From NCBI GenBank assembly GCA_026874595.1, contig CM049320.1:6449464-6513463 (forward strand): 64,000 nucleotides of DNA, given 5' to 3'. The notes under the pieces are model-generated. The model made no database searches and was not told the DNA's origin. It saw nothing but the letters and a program-made list of their open reading frames with translations. Each line of letters begins with the position of its first letter. Position 1 is the stretch's first letter. This stretch comes from Sipunculus nudus. Lineage: Eukaryota; Annelida; Sipuncula; Golfingiida; Sipunculidae. The position numbers and the translations under genes are program-made. This document shows, one piece after another, positions 1 through 15,770 of this stretch.

Positions 1-3000
1 GCTTGTAAATTTGTTTGGGAAAGTCTATGCCATGTTTGTGACAATCTTGTGACAATCTTGTGACACACTCCCTTTATGCTTGCTTGTAAATTTGCTTGGG
101 AAAGTCTATGCCATGTTTGTGACAATCTTGTGATAGTGACAATCATGCGACACACACCCTTTATACTTGGTTGTAAATTTGCTTAGGAAAGTCTGTGCCA
201 TGTTTGTGACAATCTTGTGACAGTGACAATCTTGTGACACACACCCTTTATACTTGCTTGTAAATTTGTTTGGGAAAGTCTATGCCATGTTTGTGACAAT
301 CTTGTGACAATCTTGTGACACACTCCCTTTATGCTTGCTTGTAAATTTGCTTGGGAAAGTCTATGCCAAGTTTGTGACAATCTTGTGACAGTGACAATCT
401 TGTGACACACACCCTTTATAATTGCTGGTAAAATTGCTTGGGAAAGTCTATGCCATGTTTGTGACAATCTTGTGACAGTGACAATCTTGTGACACACACA
501 CTTTATACTTGCTTGTAAATTTGCTTAGGAAAGTCTGAGCCATGTTTCTGACAATCTTGTGACAGTGACAATCTTGTGACACACACCCTTTATACTTGCT
601 TGTAAAATTGTTTGGGAAAGTCTATGTCATGTTTGTGACAATCTTGTGACAGTGACAATCTTGTGACACACACCCTTTATGCTTGCTGGTAAATTTGCTT
701 AGGAAAGTCTGTGCCATGTTTGTGACAATCTTGTGACAGTGACAATCTTGTGACACACACCCTTTATACTTGCTTGTAAATTTGTTTGGGAAAGTCTATG
801 TCATGTTTGTGACAATCTTGTGACAATCTTGTGACACACTCCCTTTATGCTTGCTGGTAAATTTGCTTGGGAAAGTCTGTGCCATGTTTGTGACAATCTT
901 GTGACAGTGACAATCTTGTGACATACACCCTTTATACTTGCTAGTAAATTTTCATAGGAAAGTCTGTGCCATGTTTGTGACAATCTTGTGACGGTGACAA
1001 TCTTGTGACACACACCCTTTATACTTGCTTGTAAATTTGCTTAGGAAAGTCTGTGCCATGTTTGTGACAATCTTGTGACAGTGACAATCTTGTGACACAC
1101 ACCCTTAATACTTGCTTGTAAATTTTCATGGGAAAGTCTATGCCATGTTTGTGACAATCTTGTGACACACTCCCTTTATGCTTGCTGTTAAATTTGCTTT
1201 GGAAAGTCTATGCCATGTTTGTGACAATCTTGTGACAGTTACAATCTTGTGACACACACCGTTTATACTTGCTTGTACATTTGCTTGGGAAAGTCTATGC
1301 CATGTTTGTGACAATCTTGTGACAGTGACAATCTTGTGACACACACCCTTTATACTTGCTTGTTAATTTGCTTGGGAAAGTCTGTGCCATGTTTGTGACA
1401 ATCTTGTGACAGTGACAATCTTGTGACACACACCCTTTATACTTGCTTGTAAATTTGTTTGGGAAAGTCTATGCCATGTTTGTGACAATCTTGTGACAAT
1501 CTTGTGACACACTCCCTTTATGCTTGCTTGTAAATTTGCTTGGGAAAGTCTATGCCATGTTTGTGACAATCTTGTGATAGTGACAATCATGCGACACACA
1601 CCCTTTATACTTGGTTGTAAATTTGCTTAGGAAAGTCTGTGCCATGTTTGTGACAATCTTGTGACAGTGACAATCTTGTGACACACACCCTTTATACTTG
1701 CTTGTAAATTTGTTTGGGAAAGTCTATGCCATGTTTGTGACAATCTTGTGACAATCTTGTGACACACTCCCTTTATGCTTGCTTGTAAATTTGCTTGGGA
1801 AAGTCTATGCCAAGTTTGTGACAATCTTGTGACAGTGACAATCTTGTGACACACACCCTTTATAATTGCTGGTAAAATTGCTTGGGAAAGTCTATGCCAT
1901 GTTTGTGACAATCTTGTGACAGTGACAATCTTGTGACACACACACTTTATACTTGCTTGTAAATTTGCTTAGGAAAGTCTGAGCCATGTTTCTGACAATC
2001 TTGTGACAGTGACAATCTTGTGACACACACCCTTTATACTTGCTTGTAAAATTGTTTGGGAAAGTCTATGTCATGTTTGTGACAATCTTGTGACAGTGAC
2101 AATCTTGTGACACACACCCTTTATGCTTGCTGGTAAATTTGCTTAGGAAAGTCTGTGCCATGTTTGTGACAATCTTGTGACAGTGACAATCTTGTGACAC
2201 ACACCCTTTATACTTGCTTGTAAATTTGTTTGGGAAAGTCTATGTCATGTTTGTGACAATCTTGTGACAATCTTGTGACACACTCCCTTTATGCTTGCTG
2301 GTAAATTTGCTTGGGAAAGTCTGTGCCATGTTTGTGACAATCTTGTGACAGTGACAATCTTGTGACATACACCCTTTATACTTGCTAGTAAATTTTCATA
2401 GGAAAGTCTGTGCCATGTTTGTGACAATCTTGTGACGGTGACAATCTTGTGACACACACCCTTTATACTTGCTTGTAAATTTGCTTAGGAAAGTCTGTGC
2501 CATGTTTGTGACAATCTTGTGACAGTGACAATCCTGTGACACACACCCTTAATACTTGCTTGTAAATTTTCATGGGAAAGTCTATGCCATGTTTGTGACA
2601 ATCTTGTGACACACTCCCTTTATGCTTGCTGTTAAATTTGCTTTGGAAAGTCTATGCCATGTTTGTGACAATCTTGTGACAGTTACAATCTTGTGACACA
2701 CACCGTTTATACTTGCTTGTACATTTGCTTGGGAAAGTCTATGCCATGTTTGTGACAATCTTGTGACAGTGACAATCTTGTGACACACACCCTTTATACT
2801 TGCTTGTTAATTTGCTTGGGAAAGTCTGTGCCATGTTTGTGACATGTTTCAACTTTGTGACAGTGACAATCTTGTGACACATACCCTTTATGCTTGCTTC
2901 TAAATTTGCTTGGGACAGTCTGTGCAATGTTTGTGACAATCTTGTGACAGTGACAATCTTGTGACACACACCCTTTATAATTGCTTGTAAAATTGCTTGG

Positions 3001-6000
3001 GAAAGTCTATGCCATGTTTGTGACAATCTTGTGACAGTGACAATCTTGTGACACACACCCTTTATACTTGCTTGTAAATTTGTTTGGGAAAGTCTATGCC
3101 ATGTTTGTGACAATCTTGTGACAATCTTGTGACACACTCCCTTTATGCTTGCTTGTAAATTTGCTTGGGAAAGTCTATGCCATGTTTGTGACAATCTTGT
3201 GATAGTGACAATCATGCGACACACACCCTTTATACTTGGTTGTAAATTTGCTTAGGAAAGTCTGTGCCATGTTTGTGACAATCTTGTGACAGTGACAATC
3301 TTGTGACACACACCCTTTATACTTGCTTGTAAATTTGTTTGGGAAAGTCTATGCCATGTTTGTGACAATCTTGTGACAATCTTGTGACACACTCCCTTTA
3401 TGCTTGCTTGTAAATTTGCTTGGGAAAGTCTATGCCAAGTTTGTGACAATCTTGTGACAGTGACAATCTTGTGACACACACCCTTTATAATTGCTGGTAA
3501 AATTGCTTGGGAAAGTCTATGCCATGTTTGTGACAATCTTGTGACAGTGACAATCTTGTGACACACACCCTTTAGACTTGCTTGTAAATTTGCTTAGGAA
3601 AGTCTGTGCCATGTTTGTGACAATCTTGTGACAGTGACAATCTTGTGACACACACCCTTTATACTTGCTTGTAAATTTGTTTGGGAAAGTCTATGTCATG
3701 TTTGTGACAATCTTGTGACAATCTTGTGACACACTCCCTTTATGCTTGCTGGTAAATTTGCTTGGGAAAGTCTGTGCCATGTTTGTGACAATCTTGTGAC
3801 AGTGACAATCTTGTGACATACACCCTTTATACTTGCTAGTAAATTTTCATAGGAAAGTCTGTGCCATGTTTGTGACAATCTTGTGACGGTGACAATCTTG
3901 TGAGACACACCCTTTATACTTGCTTGTAAATTTGCTTAGGAAAGTCTGTGCCATGTTTGTGACAATCTTGTGACAGTGACAATCTTGTGACACACACCCT
4001 TAATACTTGCTTGTAAATTTTCATGGGAAAGTCTATGCCATGTTTGTGACAATCTTGTGACACACTCCCTTTATGCTTGCTGTTAAATTTGCTTTGGAAA
4101 GTCTATGCCATGTTTGTGACAATCTTGTGACAGTTACAATCTTGTGACACACACCGTTTATACTTGCTTGTACATTTGCTTGGGAAAGTCTATGCCATGT
4201 TTGTGACAATCTTGTGACAGTGACAATCTTGTGACACACACCCTTTATACTTGCTTGTTAATTTGCTTGGGAAAGTCTGTGCCATGTTTGCGACATGTTT
4301 CAACTTTGTGACAGTGACAATCTTGTGACACATACCCTTTATGCTTGCTTCTAAATTTGCTTGGGACAGTCTGTGCAATGTTTGTGACAATCTTGTGACA
4401 GTGACAATCTTGTGACACACACCCTTTATAATTGCTTGTAAAATTGCTTGGGAAAGTCTATGCCATGTTTGTGACAATCTTGTGACAGTGACAATCTTGT
4501 GACACACACCCTTTATACTTGCTTGTAAATTTGTTTGGGAAAGTCTATGCCATGTTTGTGACAATCTTGTGACAATCTTGTGACACACTCCCTTTATGCT
4601 TGCTTGTAAATTTGCTTGGGAAAGTCTATGCCATGTTTGTGACAATCTTGTGATAGTGACAATCATGCGACACACACCCTTTATACTTGGTTGTAAATTT
4701 GCTTAGGAAAGTCTGTGCCATGTTTGTGACAATCTTGTGACAGTGACAATCTTGTGACACACACCCTTTATACTTGCTTGTAAATTTGTTTGGGAAAGTC
4801 CATGCCATGTTTGTGACAATCTTGTGACAATCTTGTGACACACTCCCTTTATGCTTGCTTGTAAATTTGCTTGGGAAAGTCTATGCCAAGTTTGTGACAA
4901 TCTTGTGACAGTGACAATCTTGTGACACACACCCTTTATAATTGCTGGTAAAATTGCTTGGGAAAGTCTATGCCATGTTTGTGACAATCTTGTGACAGTG
5001 ACAATCTTGTGACACACACACTTTATACTTGCTTGTAAATTTGCTTAGGAAAGTCTGAGCCATGTTTCTGACAATCTTGTGACAGTGACAATCTTGTGAC
5101 ACACACCCTTTATACTTGCTTGTAAAATTGTTTGGGAAAGTCTATTTCATGTTTGTGACAATCTTGTGACAGTGACAATCTTGTGACACACACCCTTTAT
5201 GCTTGCTGGTAAATTTGCTTAGGAAAGTCTGTGCCATGTTTGTGACAATCTTGTGACAGTGACAATCTTGTGACACACACCCTTTATACTAGCTTGTAAA
5301 TTTGTTTGGGAAAGTCTATGTCATGTTTGTGACAATCTTGTGACAATCTTGTGACACACTCCCTTTATGCTTGCTGGTAAATTTGCTTGGGAAAGTCTGT
5401 GCCATGTTTCTGACAATCTTGTGACAGTGACAATCTTGTGACATACACCCTTTATACTTGCTAGTAAATTTTCATAGGAAAGTCTGTGCCATGTTTGTGA
5501 CAATCTTGTGACGGTGACAATCTTGTGAGACACACCCTTTATACTTGCTTGTAAATTTGCTTAGGAAAGTCTGTGCCATGTTTGTGACAATCTTGTGACA
5601 GTGACAATCTTGTGACACACACCCTCAATACTTGCTTGTAAATTTTCATGGGAAAGTCTATGCCATGTTTGTGACAATCTTGTGACACACTCCCTTTATG
5701 CTTGCTGTTAAATTTGCTTTGGAAAGTCTATGCCATGTTTGTGACAATCTTGTGACAGTTACAATCTTGTGACACACACCGTTTATACTTGCTTGTACAT
5801 TTGCTTGGGAAAGTCTATGCCATGTTTGTGACAATCTTGTGACAGTGACAATCTTGTGACACACACCCTTTATACTTGCTTGTTAATTTGCTTGGGAAAG
5901 TCTGTGCCATGTTTGCGACATGTTTCAACTTTGTGACAGTGACAATCTTGTGACACATACCCTTTATGCTTGCTTCTAAATTTGCTTGGGACAGTCTGTG

Positions 6001-8730
6001 CAATGTTTGTGACAATCTTGTGACAGTGACAATCTTGTGACACACACCCTTTATAATTGCTTGTAAAATTGCTTGGGAAAGTCTATGCCATGTTTGTGAC
6101 AATCTTGTGACAGTGACAATCTTGTGACACACACCCTTTATACTTGCTTGTAAATTTGTTTGGGAAAGTCTATGCCATGTTTGTGACAATCTTGTGACAA
6201 TCTTGTGACACACTCCCTTTATGCTTGCTTGTAAATTTGCTTGGGAAAGTCTATGCCATGTTTGTGACAATCTTGTGATAGTGACAATCATGCGACACAC
6301 ACCCTTTATACTTGGTTGTAAATTTGCTTAGGAAAGTCTGTGCCATGTTTGTGACAATCTTGTGACAGTGACAATCTTGTGACACACACCCTTTATACTT
6401 GCTTGTAAATTTGTTTGGGAAAGTCTATGCCATGTTTGTGACAATCTTGTGACAATCTTGTGACACACTCCCTTTATGCTTGCTTGTAAATTTGCTTGGG
6501 AAAGTCTATGCCAAGTTTGTGACAATCTTGTGACAGTGACAATCTTGTGACACACACCCTTTATAATTGCTTGTAAAATTGCTTGGGAAAGTCTATGCCA
6601 TGTTTGTGACAATCTTGTGACAGTGACAATCTTGTGACACACACCCTTTAGACTTGCTTGTTAAATTGCTTGGGAAAGTCTGTGCCATGTTTGCGACATG
6701 TTTCAACTTTGTGACAGTGACAATCTTGTGACACATACCCTTTATGCTTGCTTCTAAATTTGCTTGGGACAGTCTGTGCAATGTTTGTGACAATCTTGTG
6801 ACAGTGACAATCTTGTGACACACACCCTTTATAATTGCTTGTAAAATTGCTTGGGAAAGTCTATGCCATGTTTGTGACAATCTTGTGACAGTGACAATCT
6901 TGTGACACACACCCTTTATACTTGCTTGTAAATTTGTTTGGGAAAGTCTATGCCATGTTTGTGACAATCTTGTGACAATCTTGTGACACACTCCCTTTAT
7001 GCTTGCTTGTAAATTTGCTTGGGAAAGTCTATGCCATGTTTGTGAAAATCTTGTGATAGTGACAATCATGCGACACACACCCTTTATACTTGGTTGTAAA
7101 TTTGCTTAGGAAAGTCTGTGCCATGTTTGTGACAATCTTGTGACAGTGACAATCTTGTGACACACACCCTTTATACTTGCTTGTAAATTTGTTTGGGAAA
7201 GTCTATGCCATGTTTGTGACAATCTTGTGACAATCTTGTGACACACTCCCTTTATGCTTGCTTGTAAATTTGCTTGGGAAAGTCTATGCCAAGTTTGTGA
7301 CAATCTTGTGACAGTGACAATCTTGTGACACACACCCTTTATAATTGCTGGTAAAATTGCTTGGGAAAGTCTATGCCATGTTTGTGACAATCTTGTGACA
7401 GTGACAATCTTGTGACACACACACTTTATACTTGCTTGTAAATTTGCTTAGGAAAGTCTGAGCCATGTTTCTGACAATCTTGTGACAGTGACAATCTTGT
7501 GACACACACCCTTTATACTTGCTTGTAAAATTGTTTGGGAAAGTCTATGTCATGTTTGTGACAATCTTGTGACAGTGACAATCTTGTGACACACACCCTT
7601 TATGCTTGCTGGTAAATTTGCTTAGGAAAGTCTGTGCCATGTTTGTGACAATCTTGTGACAGTGACAATCTTGTGACACACACCCTTTATACTTGCTTGT
7701 AAATTTGTTTGGGAAAGTCTATGCCATGTTTGTGACAATCTTGTGACAATCTTGTGACACACTCCCTTTATGCTTGCTGGTAAATTTGCTTGGGAAAGTC
7801 TGTGCCATGTTTGTGACAATCTTGTGACAGTGACAATCTTGTGACATACACCCTTTATACTTGCTAGTAAATTTTCATAGGAAAGTCTGTGCCATGTTTG
7901 TGACAATCTTGTGACGGTGACAATCTTGTGAGACACACCCTTTATACTTGCTTGTAAATTTGCTTAGGAAAGTCTGTGCCATGTTTGTGACAATCTTGTG
8001 ACAGTGACAATCTTGTGACACACACCCTTAATACTTGCTTGTAAATTTTCATGGGAAAGTCTATGCCATGTTTGTGACAATCTTGTGACACACTCCCTTT
8101 ATGCTTGCTGTTAAATTTGCTTTGGAAAGTCTATGCCATGTTTGTGACAATCTTGTGACAGTTACAATCTTGTGACACACACCGTTTATACTTGCTTGTA
8201 CATTTGCTTGGGAAAGTCTATGCCATGTTTGTGACAATCTTGTGACAGTGACAATCTTGTGACACACACCCTTTATACTTGCTTGTTAATTTGCTTGGGA
8301 AAGTCTGTGCCATGTTTGCGACATGTTTCAACTTTGTGACAGTGACAATCTTGTGACACATACCCTTTATGCTTGCTTCTAAATTTGCTTGGGACAGTCT
8401 GTGCAATGTTTGTGACAATCTTGTGACAGTGACAATCTTGTGACACACACCCTTTATAATTGCTTGTAAAATTCCTTTGGAAAGTCTATGCCATGTTTGT
8501 GACAATCTTGTGACAGTGACAATCTTGTGACACACACCCTTTATACTTGCTTGTAAATTTGTTTGGGAAAGTCTATGCCATGTTTGTGACAATCTTGTGA
8601 CAATCTTGTGACACACTCCCTTTATGCTTGCTTGTAAATTTGCTTGGGAAAGTCTATGCCATGTTTGTGACAATCTTGTGATAGTGACAATCATGCGACA
8701 CACACCCTTTATACTTGGTTGTAAATTTGC
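1..8730. repeat. Higher-order repeat series, units of 1,444/1,625/1,451/1,625/778/1,625 bp
   Basis: The same monomer succession returns at fixed offsets. The string GCTTGTAAATTTGTTTGGG, in the same neighbour context, starts at 1, 1445, 3070, 4521, 6146, 6924 and 8549, giving steps of 1444, 1625, 1451, 1625, 778 and 1625. A marker variant (ACATGTTTCAACTTTG in place of the usual core) appears near 2842, 4292, 5918, 6697 and 8320 and is absent from the first unit. Unit lengths differ by whole monomers or blocks of monomers, as expected from unequal exchange. Confidence 0.9.
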
Positions 8731-11700
8731 TTAGGAAAGTCTGTGCCATGTTTGTGACAATCTTGTGACAGTGACAATCTTGTGACACACACCCTTTATA
8801 CTTGCTTGTAAATTTGTTTGGGAAAGTCTATGCCATGTTTGTGACAATCTTGTGACAATCTTGTGACACACTCCCTTTATGCTTGCTTGTAAATTTGCTT
8901 GGGAAAGTCTATGCCAAGTTTGTGACAATCTTGTGACAATCTTGTGACACACTCCCTTTATGCTTGCTTGTAAATTTGCTTGGGAAAGTCTATGCCAAGT
9001 TTGTGACAATCTTGTGACAGTGACAATCTTGTGACACACACCCTTTATAATTGCTGGTAAAATTGCTTGGGAAAGTCTATGCCATGTTTGTGACAATCTT
9101 GTGACAGTGACAATCTTGTGACACACACCCTTTATGCTTGCTGGTAAATTTGCTTAGGAAAGTCTGTGCCATGTTTGTGACAATCTTGTGACAGTGACAA
9201 TCTTGTGACACACACCCTTTATACTTGCTTGTAAATTTGTTTGGGAAAGTCTATGTCATGTTTGTGACAATCTTGTGACAATCTTGTGACACACTCCCTT
9301 TATGCTTGCTGGTAAATTTGCTTGGGAAAGTCTGTGCCATGTTTGTGACAATCTTTTAACAGTGACAATCTTGTGACATACACCCTTTATACTTGCTTGT
9401 AAATTTTCATGGGAAAGTCTGTTCAATGTTTGTGACAATCTTGTGACACTGACAATCTTGTGACACACACCCTTTATACTTGGTTGTAAATTTGCTTAGG
9501 AAAGTCTGTGCCATGTTTGTGACAATCTTGTGACAGTGACAATCTTGTGACACACACCCTTTATACTTGCTTGTAAATTTGTTTAGGAAAGTCTATGTCA
9601 TGTTTGTGACAATCTTGTGACACACTCCCTTTATGCTTGCTGGTAAATTTGCTTGGGAAAGTCTATGCCATGTTTGTGACAATCTTGTGACAGTGACAAT
9701 CTTGTGACACACACCCTTTTACTTGCTTGTAAATTTGCTTAGGAAAGTCTGTGCCATGTTTGTGACAATCTTGTGACAATCTTGTGACACACTCCCTTTA
9801 TGCTTGCTGGTAAATTTGCTTGGGAAAGTCCATGCCATGTTTGTGACAATCTTGTGACAGTGACAATCTTGTGACACACACCCTTTAGACTTGCTTGTAA
9901 ATTTTCATGGGAAAGTCTGTGCCATGTTTGTGACAATCTTGTGACAGTGACAATCTTGTGACACACACCCTTTATAATTGCGTGTAAAATTGCTTGGGAA
10001 AGTCTATGCCATGTTTGTGACAATCTTGTGACAGTGACAATCTTGTGACACACACCCTTTAGACTTGCTTGTAAATTTGCTTAGTAAAGTCTGTGCCATG
10101 TTTGTGACAATCTTGTGACAGTGATAATTTTGTGACACACACCCTTTATACTTGCTTGTTAATTTGTTTTGTAAAGTCTATGCCATTTTTGTGACAATCT
10201 TGTGACAATCTTGTGACACACTCCCTTTATACTTGCTTGTAAATTTGCTTGGGAAAGTCTGTGCCATTTTTGTGACAATCTTGTGACAATCTTGTGACAC
10301 ACTCCCTTTATACTTGCTTGTAAATTTGCTTAGGAAAGTCTGTGCCATGTTTGTGACAATCTTGTGACAGTGACAATCTTGTGACACACACCCTTTATAC
10401 TTGCTTGTAAATTTGTTTGGGAAAGTCTATGCCATGTTTGTGACAATCTTGTGACAATCTTGTGACACACTCCCTTTATGCTTTCTTGTAAATTTGTTTG
10501 GGAAAGTCTATGCCATGTTTGTGACAATCTTGTAACAATCTTGTGACACACACCCTTTATACTTGGTTGTTAATTTGCTTAGGAAAGTCTGTGCCATGTT
10601 TGTGACAATCTTGTGACAGTGACAATCTTGTGACACACACCCTTTATACTTGCTTGTAAATTTGTTTTGGAAAGTCTATGCCATTTTTGCGACAATCTTG
10701 TGAGACACTCCCTTTATACTTGTTTGTAAATTTGCTAAGGAAAGTCTGTGCGATGTTTGTGACAATCTTGTGACAGTGAAAATCTTGTGACACACACCCT
10801 TTATACTTGCTTGTAAATTTGTTTGGGAAAGTCTATGCCATGTTTGTGACAATCTTGTGACAATCTTGTGACACACTCCCTTTATGCTTGCTTGTAAATT
10901 TGCTTGGGAAAGTCTATGCCAAGTTTGTGACAATCTTGTGACAGTGACAATCTTGTGACACACACCCTTTATAATTGCTGGTAAAATTGCTTGGGAAAGT
11001 CTATGCCATGTTTGTGACAATCTTGTGACAGTGACAATCTTGTGACACACACCCTTTATACTTGCTTGTAAAATTGTTTGGGAAAGTCTATGTCATGTTT
11101 GTGACAATCTTGTGACAGTGACAATCTTGTGACACACACCCTTTATGCTTGCTGGTAAATTTGCTTAGGAAAGTCTGTGCCATGTTTGTGACAATCTTGT
11201 GACAGTGACAATCTTGTGACACACACCCTTTATACTTGCTTGTAAATTTGTTTGGGAAAGTCTACGTCATGTTTGTGACAATCTTGTGACAATCTTGTGA
11301 CACACTCCCTTTATGCTTGCTTGTAAATTTGCTTGGGAAAGTCTGTGCCATGTTTGTGACAATCTTGTGACAGTGACATATTGTGACACACACCCTTTAT
11401 ACTTGCTTGTAAATTTTCATGGGAAAGTCTGTGCCATGTTTGTGACAATCTTGTGACAGTGACAATCTTGTGAGACACACCCTTTATAATTGCTTGTAAA
11501 ATTGCTTGGGAAAGTCTATGCCATGTTTGTGACAATCTTGTGACAGTGACAATCTTGTGACACACCCTTTATAATTGCTTGTAAAATTGCTTGGGAAAGT
11601 CTATGCCATGTTTGTGACAATCTTGTGACAGTGACAATCTTGTGACACACACCCTTTATACTTGCTTGTAAATTTGCTTAGGAAAGTCTGTGCCATGTTT

Positions 11701-14700
11701 GTGACAATCTTGTGACAGTGACAATCTTGTGACACACACCCTTTATACTTGCTTGTAAATTTGTTTGGGAAAGTCTATGTCATGTTTGTGACAATCTTGT
11801 GACAATCTTGTGACACACTCCCTTTATGCTTGCTGGTAAATTTGCTTGGAAAAGTCTATGCCATGTTTGTGACAATCTTGTGACAGTGACAATCTTGTGA
11901 CACACACCCTTTTACTTGCTTGTAAATTTGCTTAGGAAAGTCTGTGCCATGTTTGTGACAATCTTGTGAGAATCTTGTGACACACTCCCTTTATGCTTGC
12001 TGGTAAATTTGCTTGGGAAAGTCTGTGCCATGTTTGTGACAATCTTGTGACAGTGACAATCTTGTGACACACACCCTTTATACTTGCTTGTAAATTTTCA
12101 TGGGAAAGTCTGTGCCATGTTTGTGACAATCTTGTGACAGTGACAATCTTGTGACACACACCCTTTATAATTGCTTGTAAAATTGCTTGGGAAAGTCTAT
12201 GCCATGTTTGTGACAATCTTGTGACAGTGACAATCTTGTGACACACACCCTTTAGACTTGCTTGTAAATTTTCATGGGAAAGTCTGTGCCATGTTTGTGA
12301 CAATCTTGTGACAGTGACAATCTTGTGACACTCACCCTTTATAATTGCTTGTAAAATTGCTTGGGAAAGTCTATGCCATGTTTGTGACAATCTTGTGACA
12401 GTGACAATCTTGTGACACACACCCTTTAGACTTGCTTGTAAATTTGCTTAGGAAAGTCTGTGCCATGTTTGTGACAATCTTGTGACAGTGACAATCTTGT
12501 GACACACACCCTTTATACTTGCTTGTAAATTTGTTTTGTAAAGTCTATGCCATTTTTGTGACAATCTTGTGACAATCTTGTGACACACTCCCTTTATACT
12601 TGCTTGTAAATTTGCTTAGGAAAGTCTGTGCCATGTTTGTGACAATCTTGTGACAGTGACAATCTTGTGACACACACCCTTTATACTTGCTTGTAAATTT
12701 GTTTGGGAAAGTCTAGGCCATGTTTGTGACAATCTTGTGAGAATCTTGTGACACACTCCCTTTATGCTTGCTTGTAAATTTGCTTGGGAAAGTCTATGCG
12801 ATGTTTGTGACAATCTTGTGACAGTGACAATCTTGTGACACACACCCTTTATACTTGGTTGTAAATTTGCTTAGGAAAGTCTGTGCCATGTTTGTGACAA
12901 TCTTGTGACAGTGACAATCTTGTGACACACACCCTTTATACTTGCTTGTAAATTTGTTTTGTAAAGTCTATGCCATTTTTGTGACAATCTTGTGACAATC
13001 TTGTGACACACTCCCTTTATACTTGCTTGTAAATTTGCTTAGGAAAGTCTGTGCCATGTTTGTGACAATCTTGTGACAGTGACAATCTTGTGACACACAC
13101 CCTTTTACTTGCTTGTAAATTTGTTTGGGAAAGTCTAGGCCATGTTTGTGACAATCTTGTGACAATCTTGTGATACACTCCCTTTATGCTTGCTTGTAAA
13201 TTTGCTTGGGAAAGTCTATGCCATGTTTGTGACAATCTTGTGACAGTGACAATCTTGTGACACACACCCTTTATACTTGGTTGTAAATTTGCTTAGGAAA
13301 GTCTGTGCCATGTTTGTGACAATCTTGTGACAGTGACAATCTTGTGACACACACCCTTTATACTTGCTTGTAAATTTGTTTGGGAAAGTCTTTGCCATGT
13401 TTGTGACAATCTTGTGACAATCTTGTGACACACTCCCTTTATGGTTGCTTGTATATTTGCTTGGGAAAGTCTATGCCATATTAGTGACAATCTTGTGACA
13501 GTGACAATCTTGTGACACACACCCTTTATAATTGCTGGTAAATTTGTTTTGGAAAGTCTATGCCATTTTTGCGACAATCTTGTGAGACACTCCCTTTATA
13601 CTTGCTTGTAAATTTGCTAAGGAAAGTCTGTGCGATGTTTGTGACAATCTTGTGACAGTGACAATCTTGTGACACACACCCTTTATACTTGCTTGTAAAT
13701 TTGTTTGGGAAAGTCTATGCCATGTTTGTGACAATCTTGTGACAATCTTGTGACACACTCCCTTTATGCTTGCTGGTAAATTTGCTTGGGAAAGTCTATG
13801 CCATGTTTGTGACAATCTTGTGACAATCTTGTGACACACTCCCTTTATGCTTGCTGGTAAATTTGCTTGGGAAAGTCTATGCCATGTTTGTGACAATCTT
13901 GTGACAATCTTGTGACACACTCCCTTTATGCTTGCTGGTAAATTTGCTTGGGAAAGTCTATACCATGTTTGTGACAATCTTGTGACAGTGACAATCTTGT
14001 GACACACACCCTTTTACTTACTTGTAAATTTGCTTAGGAAAGTCTGTGCCATGTTTGTGACAATCTTGTGACAATCTTGTGACACACTCCCTTTATGCTT
14101 GCTTGTAAATTTGCTTGGGAAAGTCTATGCCATGTTTGTGACAATCTTGTGACAGTGACAATCTTGTGACACACACCCTTTATACTTGCTTGTAAATTTG
14201 CTTGGGACAGTCTATGCCATGTTTGTGACAATCTTGTGACAGTGACAATCTTGTGACACACACCCTTTATACTTGCTTGTAAATTTTCATGGGAAAGTCT
14301 GTGCCATGTTTGTGACAATCTTGTGACAGTGACAATCTTGTGACACACACCCTTTATAATTGCTTGTAAAATTGCTTGGGAAAGTCTATGCCATGTTTGT
14401 GACAATCTTGTGACAGTGACAATCTTGTGACACACACCCTTTAGACTTGCTTGTAAATTTGCTTAGGAAAGTCTGTGCCATGTTTGTGACAATTTTGTGA
14501 CAGTGACAATCTTGTGACACACACCCTTTATGCTTGCTTGTAAATTTGTTTTGTAAAGTCTATGCCTTTTTTGTGACAATCTTGTGACAATCTTGTGACA
14601 CACTCCCTTTATACTTGCTTGTAAATTTGCTTAGGAAAGTCTGTGCCATGTTTGTGACAATCTTGTGACAGTGACAATCTTGTGACACACACCCTTTATA

Positions 14701-15770
14701 CTTGCTTGTAAATTTGCTTCGGGAAAGTCTATGCCATGTTTGTGACAATCTTGTGACAATCTTGTGACACACACCCTTTATACTTGCTTGTAAATTGCTT
14801 AGGAAAGTCTGTGCCATGTTTGTGACAATCTTGTGACAGTGACAATCTTGTGGCACACATCCTTTATACTTGCTCGTAAATTTGTTTGGGAAAGTCTATG
14901 CCATGTTTGTGACAATCTTGTGACAATCTTGTGACACACTCCCTTTATGCTTGCTTGTAAATTTGCTTGGGAAAGTCTATGCCATGTTTGTGACAATCTT
15001 GTGACAGTGACAATCTTGTGACACACACCCTTTATAATTGCTGGTAAAATTGCTTGGGAAAGTCTGTGCCATGTTTGTGACAATCTTGTGACAGTGACAA
15101 TCTTGTGACACACACCCTTGATACTTGCTTGTAAATTTGCTTAGGAAAGTCTGTGACATGTTTGTGACAATCTCGTGACAGTGACAATCTTGTGACACAC
15201 ACCCTTTATACTTGCTTGTAAATTTGTTTGGGAAAGTCTATGCCATGTTTGTGACAATCTTGTGACAATCTTGTGACACACTCCCTTTATGCTTGCTGGT
15301 AAATTTGCTTGGGAAAGTCTATGCCATGTTTGTGACAATCTTGTGACAGTGACAATCTTGTGACACACACCCTTTATAATTGCTTGTAAATTTGCTTAGG
15401 AAAGTCTGTGCCATGTTTGTGACAATCTTGTGACAATCTTGTGACACACTCCCTTTATGCTTGCTGGTAAATTTGCCTGGGAAAGTCTATGCCATGTTTG
15501 TGACAATCTTGTGACAGTGACAATCTTGTGACACACACCCTTTATACTTGCTTGTAAATTTGCTTGGGACAGTCTATGCCATGTTTGTGACAATCTTGTG
15601 ACAGTGACAATCTTGTGACACACACCCTTTATACTTGCTTGTAAATTTTCATGGGAAAGTCTGTGCCATGTTTGTGACAATCTTGTGACAGTGACAATCT
15701 TGTGCCACACACCCTTTAAAATTGCTTGTAAAATTGCTTGGGAAAGTCTATGCCATGTTTGTGAAAATCT
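6880..15770. repeat. 8.9-kb satellite segmental duplication, copy 1
   Basis: This block matches 15,770-24,740 at an offset of 8,887 bp (checked between about 7,041 and 9,460) and 8,972 bp (from about 9,500 to 15,400). The change in offset comes from one extra monomer of about 85 bp in copy 2 near 18,300-18,400. Private single-base variants, for example GTGAAAATCTTGTGATAG at about 7,042 and 15,929, are shared. Boundaries are approximate because the array is homologous to itself on both sides. Confidence 0.88.
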
